64,000 bases of DNA, from positions 1,067,742-1,131,741 of the forward strand of contig NZ_HG315690.1 of assembly GCF_000455345.1 (NCBI RefSeq). The letters are read 5' to 3'. Shown here piece after piece: positions 33,481 through 42,298 of the stretch. Below the pieces are notes generated by a model, which saw only the letters and a list, made by a program, of their open reading frames with translations, searched no databases and had not been told where the DNA came from. How positions within the stretch are numbered: position 1 is the first letter of the stretch; each line of letters starts with the position of its first letter. This stretch comes from Halopiger goleimassiliensis. GTDB taxonomy: Archaea; Halobacteriota; Halobacteria; Halobacteriales; Natrialbaceae. The position numbers and the translations under genes were made by a program.

Positions 33481-34749
33481 ATGGCGCTACCGGTCGAGGT
33501 CCTACTGGGGATCTATCTCGGCCTGCTGACGGGCATCGTTCCGGCGCTCGTCGCGGGATCGCTGGGGTTCGTCGTTCGGTATTTCTCCGGCGTGACGCTG
33601 CCGGGGTTCGGTGTCGTCGTCCTCTCGCTGTCGATCGCCAGCGTCCAGGGCGGACTGCTCGGACTCGTCGAGCCGACGATCTCCCAGTCCCCGCGGTTGC
33701 TGGTCGCCGTACTGGTCGTCCTCATGCTCTCGCTGTACGCCCACAACCAGGGCGACAAACTCGGTGCCACCCTCCCACACAGGCTCTCGCTGACCTCGCT
33801 TCGCCAGCGGACCCTCTCGACGGACGTCGTCGAACTCGTCGGCACCGTCGGCCGAGTCACCGTTCGGCCGACCGGCGAGATCCGCGACGTGGAGGGGTAT
33901 CCACCGCTGCCGGCCGACCTCCGGCGGACGCTCCGGGAAGGCTCCTGGCGGCTGCCGGCCGATCTCCCGCTGTCGGAACTCGAGTCGCGCCTCGAGGAAC
34001 GCCTGCGGACCGATCACGACCTGGCGGACGTCCAGGTGTCGATCGACGAGCGGGCGCGCGCGACAATCACCGCTGCACCGCCTTCCGGCGGCCTCTCGCG
34101 GCGTATCCCGTCGGATCGACAGGCGGTGACGCTCTCGACGCTCGTTCCGACGGGACTGGCCCGCGGGGACGAGGTGACCGTTCGAACCGGCGACCGATCG
34201 ATCGACGGCACGGTGGTGAGCGTCCGCACTGAACTGGACGAACGGCGGGCCGAGGAGGCCTCGCCTCCCTCGGTCGACGAGGAAACGGAACTCGAGGACG
34301 GACACGCGACGACCGAGCCGATCGCGACGAAATCGACCCAGACGTCGGCCGGCGGGGTTGGACGGGTGACCGTCTCGGTACCTCGACGGCACGCGAAACT
34401 GTTGCTCGCGGCCGACGCGCCGACGATCGTCGTCCGGTCGCGGGGCTCCAGCGGCGAGTTCGAAGCCCTCGCGCTCGTTCGCCGCGCCGGCTACGCCTTG
34501 CGACGACTCACCGTCGGCCCCGCGGCCGGCGAACGGGACGGCCCGGCGGTCGACCCTGCCGAGCCGGACCACACCACCGACGACGTGCAGGTGCTGGCGG
34601 TGCGACGCGGGAGCGACGGAACCGGCGGTCGACGGCAGGGGTGGACGTTCGCCCCCGGGATCGACGGTGCGCTCGAGCCAGGTGACGAAGCCGTCGTCGC
34701 CGGCCCGGAGGAATCGATCGAGACGTACGTGGAGGCGATCGGCCGATGA
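33481..34749 (+). CDS. Membrane protein with RCK_C-like domains, first of a pair
   Basis: This is a 422-residue protein. Three hydrophobic helices occupy about 3-95 (LLGIYLGLLTGIVPALVAG, FGVVVLSLSIASVQGG, LLVAVLVVLMLSLYAHN). Two to three soluble modules follow, the last (about 355-420, ending LEPGDEAVVAGPEE) resembling RCK_C ligand-binding domains; haloarchaeal homologues are often named potassium transporter TrkA by this similarity. There is no Rossmann TrkA-N motif. Its stop overlaps the start of the next gene by 4 nt (ATGA). Together with the divergent channel at 32156 it may sense ions or nucleotides; the function is untested. Confidence 0.72.
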   Translation: MALPVEVLLGIYLGLLTGIVPALVAGSLGFVVRYFSGVTLPGFGVVVLSLSIASVQGGLLGLVEPTISQSPRLLVAVLVVLMLSLYAHNQGDKLGATLPHRLSLTSLRQRTLSTDVVELVGTVGRVTVRPTGEIRDVEGYPPLPADLRRTLREGSWRLPADLPLSELESRLEERLRTDHDLADVQVSIDERARATITAAPPSGGLSRRIPSDRQAVTLSTLVPTGLARGDEVTVRTGDRSIDGTVVSVRTELDERRAEEASPPSVDEETELEDGHATTEPIATKSTQTSAGGVGRVTVSVPRRHAKLLLAADAPTIVVRSRGSSGEFEALALVRRAGYALRRLTVGPAAGERDGPAVDPAEPDHTTDDVQVLAVRRGSDGTGGRRQGWTFAPGIDGALEPGDEAVVAGPEESIETYVEAIGR

Positions 34750-35996
34750 TCGGCCTCCTCGACGCGGGAACGAGCGGAAGCGTCCTCGTCGACCTCGAGA
34801 CCGAGACGCTGCTCGAGGCCGCGGTCCACATCCTGGGGTTCGGCTTGCTCGCCGCGGTGACGGCCGCACTGGTCGCGTTCGCGTTCCGCTGGTACAGCAC
34901 CGAGGAGATTCCGGAGGGCGTGGCCGTCCTGGTGGGCATCTCGCCGGTTGCGATCTGGCTCAACACCCAGACGGCACTGCAGGACGCGATCATCGGGACG
35001 AGCCCGCTGCTGGACTCGGAAATAGCCGTCTACACGATCGTCGCGTTCCTCGCCAGCGGACTCGCCGCCGCCGGCGGCCGACGGACGGGGGACTACCTCG
35101 CCGAGAACGTCCTCGAGGCCGATACTCCGCGGACGATCGACGACGTCAGCCAGCTCGTCCGGTCCGCGGGTCGGGTCCGCACCGTCGAACTCCCCGAGAC
35201 GATCGAAGACGCCGAGGGATACGACCCGGTCGACGAGGCGACGAAGGCCGAACTCGCGGGCCAGACGTTTCTCTTCCCCCGGCGGCTCTCCGCCGAGCAG
35301 GTCCGCGAGCGGCTGATCGACCGCCTCGAGCGCGATTACGGGATCGGCCGCGTCGACGTCGAACTCGGCGAGGAGAAGACGGTCGACTACCTCGCGCTCG
35401 GCAGTCGACCCGCGGGTATCGGACCGACGATCGCCCCCGGGAGCGTCGTGGTCGCGATCCGGGCCGATCCGGCCCCCGACGCGACGCCCGGCGACGCCGT
35501 CCGGGTCTGGACCCGCGACGGTGAAGGACTCCGACGAGTCACCGACGGCGAACTCCGCGGGGCCGCCGACGACGTCGCCACGATCGCTGTCGACGCCGAC
35601 GACGTCCCGCAGTTCACTGCGGACGGCGACTACCGCCTGGTGACCCTGCCCGGAGCGCCCGGTGCAGAACGCGACCTCGTCTCCCTGCTCCGGGCGGCCG
35701 ACGAGACCGTCACGCGGATCGCGTTGCCCGCCGACGACCCGCTCGTCGGCGAGACGGTCGGCTCGCTGCCCGCGTTCGTCCTCGCGCTCGAGCGCGCGAC
35801 GGCCGGCGAGGGGACGCGAGCGTCCGGCGGTGGCACCGTCGAGAGGTCGCCTGACGCGGTCGCGTTGCCGGACGCGAACGTCCGTCTCGAGGCCGGCGAC
35901 GTCTGCTACGTCCTGGGCAGGCCGGAAGCGCTGCGTCGCCTCGCCGAACGCCGCGAGGGCGAACGGCCCGACGAAACGGCGACGGCTCCGCCGTGA
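34746..35996 (+). CDS. Membrane protein with RCK_C-like domains, second of a pair
   Basis: This 416-residue distant paralogue of the upstream gene has the same plan. Hydrophobic helices are at about 25-50, 58-72 and 90-115, followed by a soluble part with an SADEVRTVELPE-like module (about 135-215) and a C-terminal RCK_C-like half (about 300-405) that ends DVCYVLGRPEALRRLAE. It is coupled to the gene at 33481 by an ATGA overlap, so the two are almost certainly made together and may form a heteromer. No Rossmann motif is seen. Potassium handling is inferred from the RCK_C similarity and the channel next door. Confidence 0.72.
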   Translation: MIGLLDAGTSGSVLVDLETETLLEAAVHILGFGLLAAVTAALVAFAFRWYSTEEIPEGVAVLVGISPVAIWLNTQTALQDAIIGTSPLLDSEIAVYTIVAFLASGLAAAGGRRTGDYLAENVLEADTPRTIDDVSQLVRSAGRVRTVELPETIEDAEGYDPVDEATKAELAGQTFLFPRRLSAEQVRERLIDRLERDYGIGRVDVELGEEKTVDYLALGSRPAGIGPTIAPGSVVVAIRADPAPDATPGDAVRVWTRDGEGLRRVTDGELRGAADDVATIAVDADDVPQFTADGDYRLVTLPGAPGAERDLVSLLRAADETVTRIALPADDPLVGETVGSLPAFVLALERATAGEGTRASGGGTVERSPDAVALPDANVRLEAGDVCYVLGRPEALRRLAERREGERPDETATAPP

Positions 35997-36075
35997 TCGG
36001 CGTCACGGCGGACGACAGGGTACACGAGACTCGTCGTCCTTTTGTACCGGCGGTTCCGATTCGAGACCGATCACC

Positions 36076-36756
36076 GTGTTCGGGACGATCGTGACGCTCC
36101 TGGCAGGCGTCGTCTTCGGGCTGGCGCTGGCCGCGCCGCCGGGGCCGATGAACGCCATCATCGCCGAGGAGAGCGTCGTCCGAGGGTGGGGTGCCGGGTT
36201 CCGGGCCGGACTCGGTGCCATGTCCGCGGACGTGCTCTTCTTCGGGCTGACGCTCGCGGGCGTCGTCGCCGTCGTCGATCGGTATCCGACCATCACCCCG
36301 ATGCTGTACCTCGTCGGCGGCCTCCTGATGCTGTATTTCGCCCGCGGGGCGGTCGCCGACGCCAGAAGCGCCGACGCGTTCACAGCCGGGAACCACGGCA
36401 CCTCCACCGGGTTCCGGAAGACGTTCGTCCTCTCGCTGACCAACCCCTACCAGATCGGCTTCTGGCTGACCGTCGGCGTCGGCCTGCTCGAGTCCGGGCG
36501 TCTCGACGTCCTCTCGTACGTCCCCCTCGCCGGCGACGCGCTCGAGGAGGTACTCGTGGTCCAGACGGGATCACCGTCGCTCCTGCTCGGCTTCTTCGCC
36601 GGTATCGCGGTCTGGATCGTCGTCTACCCGGCCGCGCTCGCGGCGGCGGGACGGCGCGTCGACGCCGTCGCACCGATCATCGCGGCCGGCAGTGCGCTCG
36701 TCCTCGCCGGCTTCGGGGCCGTCTTCCTCGCGATGGGCGCGACCGGCCTCGTCTGA
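36076..36756 (+). CDS. LysE-family exporter
   Basis: This is a 226-residue protein with about six hydrophobic helices. The GTG at 36076 gives MFGTIVTLLAGVVFGLALAAPPGPMNA, and the GPMNA motif with the following SVVRGWGAGFRAGLGA is the LysE/RhtB signature. Such carriers export lysine, homoserine, threonine or related compounds. The substrate cannot be assigned. The start is a GTG because no ATG occurs near the first helix. It follows the RCK_C pair by 79 nt and may be read with it or alone. Confidence 0.85.
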   Translation: MFGTIVTLLAGVVFGLALAAPPGPMNAIIAEESVVRGWGAGFRAGLGAMSADVLFFGLTLAGVVAVVDRYPTITPMLYLVGGLLMLYFARGAVADARSADAFTAGNHGTSTGFRKTFVLSLTNPYQIGFWLTVGVGLLESGRLDVLSYVPLAGDALEEVLVVQTGSPSLLLGFFAGIAVWIVVYPAALAAAGRRVDAVAPIIAAGSALVLAGFGAVFLAMGATGLV

Positions 36757-36842
36757 TCGGCGGTCTGGAAGCTGTGGGATCGAATCCGCAACCGATCAGA
36801 ACAGGGTGTGTCGTTACCGTTCCGCATCTGGCCAACCACGTG

Positions 36843-37201
36843 CGGTGGCGCGCGCTGTCGAGCGGCCGACCGAACGAGAGGGCGCTCGACGAAACCGCGC
36901 GAGGTCTTCGTGAGCAACTGCGAACGAAGGCTTGTCAGAGCTCGCTCTGACAGTGGATGAGTGAGGGAGCGTAGCGACCGAACGTTAGCGCGGAACCTCT
37001 GGTTCCGCGAACCATGCGAACGGGCAGAGCGCGGCGCTATGCGCCGCGATATCGGGGCGGCGCAGCCGCCCCGCCGCGCCCGTGAGCAGAAATCGGTTGG
37101 GGAGGGCGAGGCGCGAACGGAGTGAGCGCCTCGAAATGCGAACGGGGAACGGAGTGACCCGTGAGCGGCGTGGCTACTCCCCGTGTCCACGATAGCAGGA
37201 C
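36843..37201. repeat. Dispersed structured intergenic element, long copy with hairpin array
   Basis: It fills the gene-free gap 36757-37404. Both ends match 26952-27081. The counterpart of its 11-bp stem is at 36857-36867 and 36880-36890 (10 of 11 pairs, different sequence). A series of hairpins follows: 36933-36952 (8 bp), 36989-37009 (9 bp), 37030-37048 (8 bp), 37053-37073 (9 bp), 37107-37133 (8 bp) and 37142-37162 (5 bp). The last two have the same loop gaacggagtga on different stems. It may be a structured non-coding RNA or a relic of a small mobile element. No ORF here is convincing. Confidence 0.65.
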
Positions 37202-37404
37202 GCTTCGGTTCACCGAGTTCTTCAACGAACCCTCCGATCAATACGCAGGCCTGTTGATCGACTACCCCACGCTCGGAAGACCGAAATTTCGCCTGAAAAC
37301 GCCAGCTATGTCGCGTCTGGTCAGCACTCGAGCACTGGCGTCGAACACAGCGATACACCAGCAGCTACGGCTGGCGGCCGCGAGCCGACGAGGGTCCGAA
37401 TCCG

Positions 37405-38073
37405 TCAGAGGCCGGCGATCTCGTCCTCGAGCCACTCGCTGAACCACTTCACCCGCTTCAGCCGCTGGTGAGCGATGCTCTCGGCGGTGTCGCTCTGGAC
37501 GCGCGAGGCGGCGTCGTAGCCGCGCTCGAGCACCCGGTCGACCATCTCGTCGGCCTCCATGTGGGTCCGGGCCTCGTAGCCCATGCGCAACAGCATGAGC
37601 GTGGTGCCGTTCGCGCCCACCTTGTCCAGCAGGTCGGCCTCGATGAGACACTGGGTCTCCAGGGCCAGGTCGGTCAGGTCGCCCTGGTAGGAGTGGTGTT
37701 CGATCGCGCGACACACCTGCTGGATGAACGACTCGGGGTACTCCGCGCGAGCCTCGAGGTACTCCCGGGCGACGCGAGCGCCGGCTTCGGCGTGCAGTTC
37801 CTGGTCGGTCTCGAGTTTCGCGACGTCGTGAAAGAGCGCCGCGACGCGGGTGATGTCCACGTCCGCGCCTTCGCCCCGGGCGATCTCCTCGGCGAGATCG
37901 ACCACGTTCAGGATGTGGTTGAACCGGTACTCGGCGGAGTGCCAGGGGTACCAGCGCATGCGGCCGCCTTCGGTCTCCTTCTCGACGCTGGCCGCGAGGT
38001 ACTCGTAGACGAACTGCTTCATCTCCTCGAACTCCGCGTCGGACACCCTGGTCTCTTTTATCTCGACGCCCAC
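37405..38073 (-). CDS. HD-domain metal-dependent phosphohydrolase
   Basis: This is a 222-residue protein with an HD domain: FNHILNVV supplies the first His, VAALFHDVAKLE the HD pair, and HHSYQ plus DLLDKVG the remaining ligands. HD enzymes hydrolyse phosphate esters of nucleotides or related compounds. The substrate is unknown. It starts with GTG at 38073, set by a ggaggg Shine-Dalgarno seven bases upstream (38081-38086 on the plus strand); a far upstream ATG in the frame would add about 54 unlikely residues. It is divergent from the methylmalonyl-CoA mutase subunit gene. Confidence 0.85.
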   Translation of the reverse strand: MGVEIKETRVSDAEFEEMKQFVYEYLAASVEKETEGGRMRWYPWHSAEYRFNHILNVVDLAEEIARGEGADVDITRVAALFHDVAKLETDQELHAEAGARVAREYLEARAEYPESFIQQVCRAIEHHSYQGDLTDLALETQCLIEADLLDKVGANGTTLMLLRMGYEARTHMEADEMVDRVLERGYDAASRVQSDTAESIAHQRLKRVKWFSEWLEDEIAGL

Positions 38074-38080
38074 GAAAGAT

Positions 38081-38086
38081 CCCTCC
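38081..38086 (-). promoter_or_regulatory. Shine-Dalgarno site fixing a GTG start
   Basis: On the minus strand ggaggg lies seven bases before the GTG at 38073 of the HD-domain gene and decides that start. Confidence 0.55.
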
Positions 38087-38321
38087 GCAATAGACGAACG
38101 ATAGTCATTACTGGAATGTTCGATCGATGCACTCTTTAGCCTTTGGTTCGCGGGAATGACGGCCGCTCTGACGGTCACGGAACGGGAACTCTCATCGGAT
38201 CGTCGGTGTCGAGTTCGCGCCGGTTCGTTTCCCACTCAACCCGAATTGTCCAATCGTTTTCCCGGTGAAATTATCGAGAACATCCGTTAGAGTCAAACAG
38301 TCGGGCGGGGAAGGCCAATGC

Positions 38322-38738
38322 ATGAGCAGCGAACAGGAAGGGGAGTCGATCCGGTGTCTGGTCGCGAAGGTCGGCCTCGACGGTCACGATCGCGGCGCAC
38401 ACGTCATCGCCCGGGCGTTTCGCGACGCCGGCTTCGAAGTGATCTACTCCGGCCTGCACAAGGCACCCGAGGAGATCGTCCAGGCGGCGGTCCAGGAGGA
38501 CGTCGACGTCGTCGGCATCTCGATTCTCTCGGGTGCCCACGACACCCTCGTCCCGAAGGTCATGGACGGCCTCGAGGAGTACGGTGCCAAGGAGGACACG
38601 CTCGTCCTCGTCGGCGGCGTCATCCCCGAGGAGGACCGCCCCGAACTCTACGAGGAGGGCGTCGCCGAGATCTTCGGCCCCGGCACCTCCGTCGAGGAGA
38701 CGATCGACTTCGTCCGCGAGAACGCACCCGAGCGATGA
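38322..38738 (+). CDS. Methylmalonyl-CoA mutase, B12-binding (small) subunit
   Basis: This 138-residue cobalamin-binding protein has the DGHDRG motif at 20-25, which puts His22 as the lower cobalt ligand, then the SILSGAH and GGVIPEED loops of the B12 Rossmann fold. As a separate subunit it pairs with a large catalytic chain to interconvert methylmalonyl-CoA and succinyl-CoA in propionyl-CoA metabolism. The large subunit is not in the window. The gene overlaps meaB by four bases (ATGA), so mutase subunit and its chaperone are co-produced. A gtgaaattatcg element near 38267 may be the promoter. Confidence 0.92.
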   Translation: MSSEQEGESIRCLVAKVGLDGHDRGAHVIARAFRDAGFEVIYSGLHKAPEEIVQAAVQEDVDVVGISILSGAHDTLVPKVMDGLEEYGAKEDTLVLVGGVIPEEDRPELYEEGVAEIFGPGTSVEETIDFVRENAPER

Positions 38739-39808
38739 GCGACGAGGAGTTGCTCGAGGCCCTGCTCGCGGGCGAACACCGGGCGCTCGCCCGCGTCATC
38801 TCGAAGATCGAGAACCGCTCGCCGGGCTACCGCGAGCTCGTCTCCGAGCTGTACGCCCACACCGGCGGGGCCGACGTGATCGGCATCACGGGTTCGCCGG
38901 GCGCGGGGAAATCGACCCTCGTGGACAAACTCGCCGAAGCCTACCGCGAGCGGGGCGAGACGGTGGGTATCATCGCCATCGATCCGTCCTCGCCGTTCAC
39001 CGGCGGCGCGGTGCTGGGCGATCGCATCCGGATGGCCTCCACCGTGGGCGATATGGACGTCTTCGTCCGGTCGATGAGCGCCCGCGGGACGCTGGGCGGC
39101 CTCTCGACGGCCACCGCGGACGCCGTCAAGGCGATGGACGCCTTCGGCAAGGACAAGATCATCATCGAGACCGTCGGCGCAGGCCAGAACGAGATCGACA
39201 TCGTCCGTACCGCCGACACCGTCGCCGTCCTCGTCCCGCCGGGATCGGGCGACGAGATCCAGACCCTCAAAGCGGGCATCCTCGAGATCGCCGACGTCTT
39301 CGTGGTGAACAAGGCCGACCGCGACGGTGCCGACCGGACCGTCCAGGAACTCCGGGACATGATTCAACTCGGCGAGGGCAATGCCGGCGGCGGGGCCGGT
39401 GGCCACCACAGCCAGGACGTTATCGACGCCCACGACGACTGGGATCCCGACGACCAGGACGACGAGAACGACGAGACGACGGCGTGGACGACGCCGATCG
39501 TCGAGACCGTCGCCACGCGGGCCACCGGCGTCGACGACCTCATCGACGCCGTCGCGGACCACCGCACGTACCTCGTCGAGTCGGGCGAGAAGGCGGAGAT
39601 GACCCGCCAGCGCCACGCCGAAGAGATCCGGACCCTCCTCCGGGAGGACGTCCACGACCTGCTCGAGACCGAACTCGAGCGAGCCGGCGGAATCGACGAC
39701 CTCGCCGAGGCCGTCCGACAGGGCGAGACCGACCCCTACACCATCGCCGACGACCTGCTCGAACCGGTCGAACGCTGCCTCTCGGACCTCCGACTCGAGG
39801 ACGAGTGA
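38735..39808 (+). CDS. meaB: Methylmalonyl-CoA mutase-associated GTPase MeaB
   Basis: This 357-residue G3E-family GTPase protects and reloads B12 in methylmalonyl-CoA mutase. The P-loop GSPGAGKS is at 53-60, the switch region ETVGAGQNE at 145-153 and the guanine-specifying NKAD at 192-195. Between residues about 213 and 249 there is a Gly/His/Asp-rich insertion (GGGAGGHHSQ, then a run of Asp) absent from bacterial MeaB; it is likely a surface loop of halophilic type. The start overlaps the mutase small-subunit stop. Annotators sometimes call this ArgK, but the context says MeaB. Confidence 0.92.
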   Translation: MSDEELLEALLAGEHRALARVISKIENRSPGYRELVSELYAHTGGADVIGITGSPGAGKSTLVDKLAEAYRERGETVGIIAIDPSSPFTGGAVLGDRIRMASTVGDMDVFVRSMSARGTLGGLSTATADAVKAMDAFGKDKIIIETVGAGQNEIDIVRTADTVAVLVPPGSGDEIQTLKAGILEIADVFVVNKADRDGADRTVQELRDMIQLGEGNAGGGAGGHHSQDVIDAHDDWDPDDQDDENDETTAWTTPIVETVATRATGVDDLIDAVADHRTYLVESGEKAEMTRQRHAEEIRTLLREDVHDLLETELERAGGIDDLAEAVRQGETDPYTIADDLLEPVERCLSDLRLEDE

Positions 39809-39940
39809 TCCCGATCCCCGAGCGGTTTCTCCCGCGCTCCGTACCTCGAGACTGGTTGTGCCGGCGATTCGTCGGAGCCGTCACCACAGGCGATGCGAGC
39901 CATCCGCAGGTTCAAGGCCGGTGACGTCCTACGGAGTGAT

Positions 39941-40891
39941 ATGAAAGCCCGAAGAGCCCTCGGCGTGGCGGTCGGTGCCGTCGGTGCCGCCGTCGTCGGC
40001 AACCGCCTCCTGAAATCGCGTGCAGGCGACCTCGAAAACCCGCTTCCGGGCGTCGAACGGAGCTACCGCTGGCGCGGGATCGAGACGCGCTACACCGTCG
40101 CCGGCGATCCGAACGATCCCGACGTGCTGTTGCTCCACGGGATCTACGCCGGGGCGAGCAGCCACGAGTTCGAACCCGTACTCGAACAGCTGGCCGAGCA
40201 GTACCACGTCTACGCCGTCGATCTACCCGGGTTCGGGCGATCCGAACGACCCCCGCTGGTCTACTCGCCGTCGCTGTACGCCGAGTTCGTTCGCGACTTC
40301 GGGGACGACGTCGCGGACTCGCCGATCGTGATCGCCTCATCGCTGACCGGAGCGTTCGCCGTCGACGCCGCTGACGACGCCGATTTCGAGCACCTCGTGT
40401 TGATCTGTCCGACCGACGAGACGGCCACCGAGCGGCCGTGGCTTCGCACGCTGCTTCGCACGCCTCTCCTCGGGACGACGCTGTTCAACCTGCTGGCGAG
40501 CAAGCCCTCGATCCGGTACTTCTACGATCGGGACGGCTACTACGACAGCGACAACGTCGATCCCGGGGCCGTCGAGTACGCCTGGCAGAGCGCCCACCAG
40601 CCCGGCGCTCGCTACGCGCCCGCCTCCTTCGCGGCCGGCACGCTCGATCCCGACTTCGACCTCGCGACCGAACTCGCCGCCCTCGAGACGCCGACGACGC
40701 TCGTGTGGGGCCGCGACGCCGAACTCGTCCCCCTGCGCGAGGGGCGGGACCTCGCCGAAGCCGCAGACCGTGACCTGGTCGTCATCGACTACGCCACGCA
40801 GTTGCCCCACGCCGAACACCCCACCGAGTTCGTCGAGTACGTCACCGCCGAACTGCTGGCCGCCGATCCGGACGCCGACCTCGAGGAGTAA
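39941..40891 (+). CDS. Alpha/beta hydrolase
   Basis: This is a 316-residue alpha/beta-hydrolase. The oxyanion-hole segment LLLHGIYAG is near residue 67. The nucleophile elbow reads IASSLTGAF near 133, a variant of GxSxG. The catalytic His lies in QLPHAEHP near 290, and the acid is probably in the GRDAELVP segment near 263. An N-terminal hydrophobic stretch (about 6-24) may anchor it to the membrane. The substrate is unknown. ATG 39941 is chosen over one 16 codons earlier because the anchor follows it directly. Confidence 0.82.
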   Translation: MKARRALGVAVGAVGAAVVGNRLLKSRAGDLENPLPGVERSYRWRGIETRYTVAGDPNDPDVLLLHGIYAGASSHEFEPVLEQLAEQYHVYAVDLPGFGRSERPPLVYSPSLYAEFVRDFGDDVADSPIVIASSLTGAFAVDAADDADFEHLVLICPTDETATERPWLRTLLRTPLLGTTLFNLLASKPSIRYFYDRDGYYDSDNVDPGAVEYAWQSAHQPGARYAPASFAAGTLDPDFDLATELAALETPTTLVWGRDAELVPLREGRDLAEAADRDLVVIDYATQLPHAEHPTEFVEYVTAELLAADPDADLEE

Positions 40892-40987
40892 GCGGTCGAT
40901 CGCCGTCCGGATCGGCCGTAACCGGCAGGACTCGCTCGTTCTACAGGGGCTTTACTCGAGCGACGTTTCCGCCGGAGTACCGAAGAG

Positions 40988-42298
40988 ATGAGTCGCCTGG
41001 ATTCGATTCGCACCGAGATCGGTGCCCTGTGGGCCGGCGGCGCGGGCAAATCGCTGCTCGCGATCGCGCTGGCCTGGGGGTTGTTGAACGGGACGCGGAT
41101 GATCTATCCCGTCCTGTTGCCGTACTTCAGCGAGACGTTCGACCTGACGCTGGCGACCGCGGGCCTGCTGGTGACGATCATCTGGCTCTGTTACGCCATC
41201 GGCCAGGTACCGGGCGGGATTCTCGCGGATCGCCACGGCGAGCGGACGATCCTGACCGCGAGCGTCTCGTTCGTCTGCGTCGGACTGGTTGCCGTCCTCC
41301 TCTCGCCGTCGGCGGTCGTCCTGTTCGCCGCGACCGGGCTGGTCGGACTCGGACTCTCGCAGTATCCCATCGCCCGGATGACGGCCCTCTCGGACCTCTA
41401 CCCCGACCGGATCGGCAGCGCGCTCGGGGTCACGATGGCCTCGGGCGACGTCGGCCAGACGCTCCTCCCGCCGATCGCGAGCGTACTCGCGGTAAGCGTC
41501 GCCTGGCAACTCGGCCTCGCGTTCGTCCTCCCGCTGTTGGCCGTCTCGGCCGCGGTCATCTGGCTCACGCTACCGGGATCGGACGCGAGCGACGACGAAA
41601 CCGACACTCCAGCCGACGTAGCCGAGACCGGCGACGCGAGCCGTGGTACGGACGCGGACGACGCCGGCACCGCCGACCGACCGGTCGAACGCGACGGCGG
41701 AGCCGACTCGAGCGAGTCGGTTCGCTCCGTCCTCGGGAAGATCGCGCGGCCGACGCTGCTGTTCACCGGCTTCGTCATGTTCGCCTTCATCTTCGTCTGG
41801 CAGACGTTCTCGGCGTTCTACCCGACGTACCTGATAAACGAAAAGGAGTTTTCGGAGACGGTTGCAGGCGTCCTGTTCGGACTCTTCTTCGCCATCGGCG
41901 TCTTCGTCAAGCCCGTCGCGGGAGTGGCCTACGATCGGATCGGAATCCGCGGCTCGTTGCCACTCGCCCTCTCCGGGGCCGTCGTCGGCTTCGCTCTCCT
42001 GCCGTTCGTCGAGGGCCTCTGGCCGATCGTCGGCGTTACCGTCGTCACGAGCACGATGCTCGGCTCCGGCGCGATCACGCAGTCGTATCTCACCGAGACG
42101 ATCCCGGAGGAGATCCAGGGGACCGGCCTCGGGGCCATCCGCTCGAGCGCCGCCGCACTCGGCGCGACCGGGCCGGTCCTGTTCGGCTGGGTCGCGGAAC
42201 GGGGCTACTTCGACGAGGGATATCTCGTCATGGCGGGCTTCGTCGGGGTCGTCACCGTCCTCACGCCGTTCATGCCGACCGACTCCCGAACGGACTAG
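40988..42298 (+). CDS. Major facilitator superfamily transporter
   Basis: This is a 436-residue protein with 12 predicted helices in two halves joined by an acidic loop (about 195-245, rich in Asp, Thr and Ala). LLNGTRMIYPVLLPYF near residue 28 and GGILADRHGERTIL near 80 (the MFS motif A loop between helices 2 and 3) identify the superfamily. The substrate cannot be assigned. It overlaps the DUF35 gene stop by four bases in a convergent arrangement. A gctttactcg element near 40950 may be its promoter. Confidence 0.87.
   Translation: MSRLDSIRTEIGALWAGGAGKSLLAIALAWGLLNGTRMIYPVLLPYFSETFDLTLATAGLLVTIIWLCYAIGQVPGGILADRHGERTILTASVSFVCVGLVAVLLSPSAVVLFAATGLVGLGLSQYPIARMTALSDLYPDRIGSALGVTMASGDVGQTLLPPIASVLAVSVAWQLGLAFVLPLLAVSAAVIWLTLPGSDASDDETDTPADVAETGDASRGTDADDAGTADRPVERDGGADSSESVRSVLGKIARPTLLFTGFVMFAFIFVWQTFSAFYPTYLINEKEFSETVAGVLFGLFFAIGVFVKPVAGVAYDRIGIRGSLPLALSGAVVGFALLPFVEGLWPIVGVTVVTSTMLGSGAITQSYLTETIPEEIQGTGLGAIRSSAAALGATGPVLFGWVAERGYFDEGYLVMAGFVGVVTVLTPFMPTDSRTD

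Noticed and set aside
37037-37225. Minus-strand ORF sharing VLLSWTRGVATP with an ORF in the other dispersed copy (26778-27101)
   Set aside because: The similarity follows from the shared repeat end. The rest of both frames is unrelated and low-complexity, so I do not treat it as a gene.
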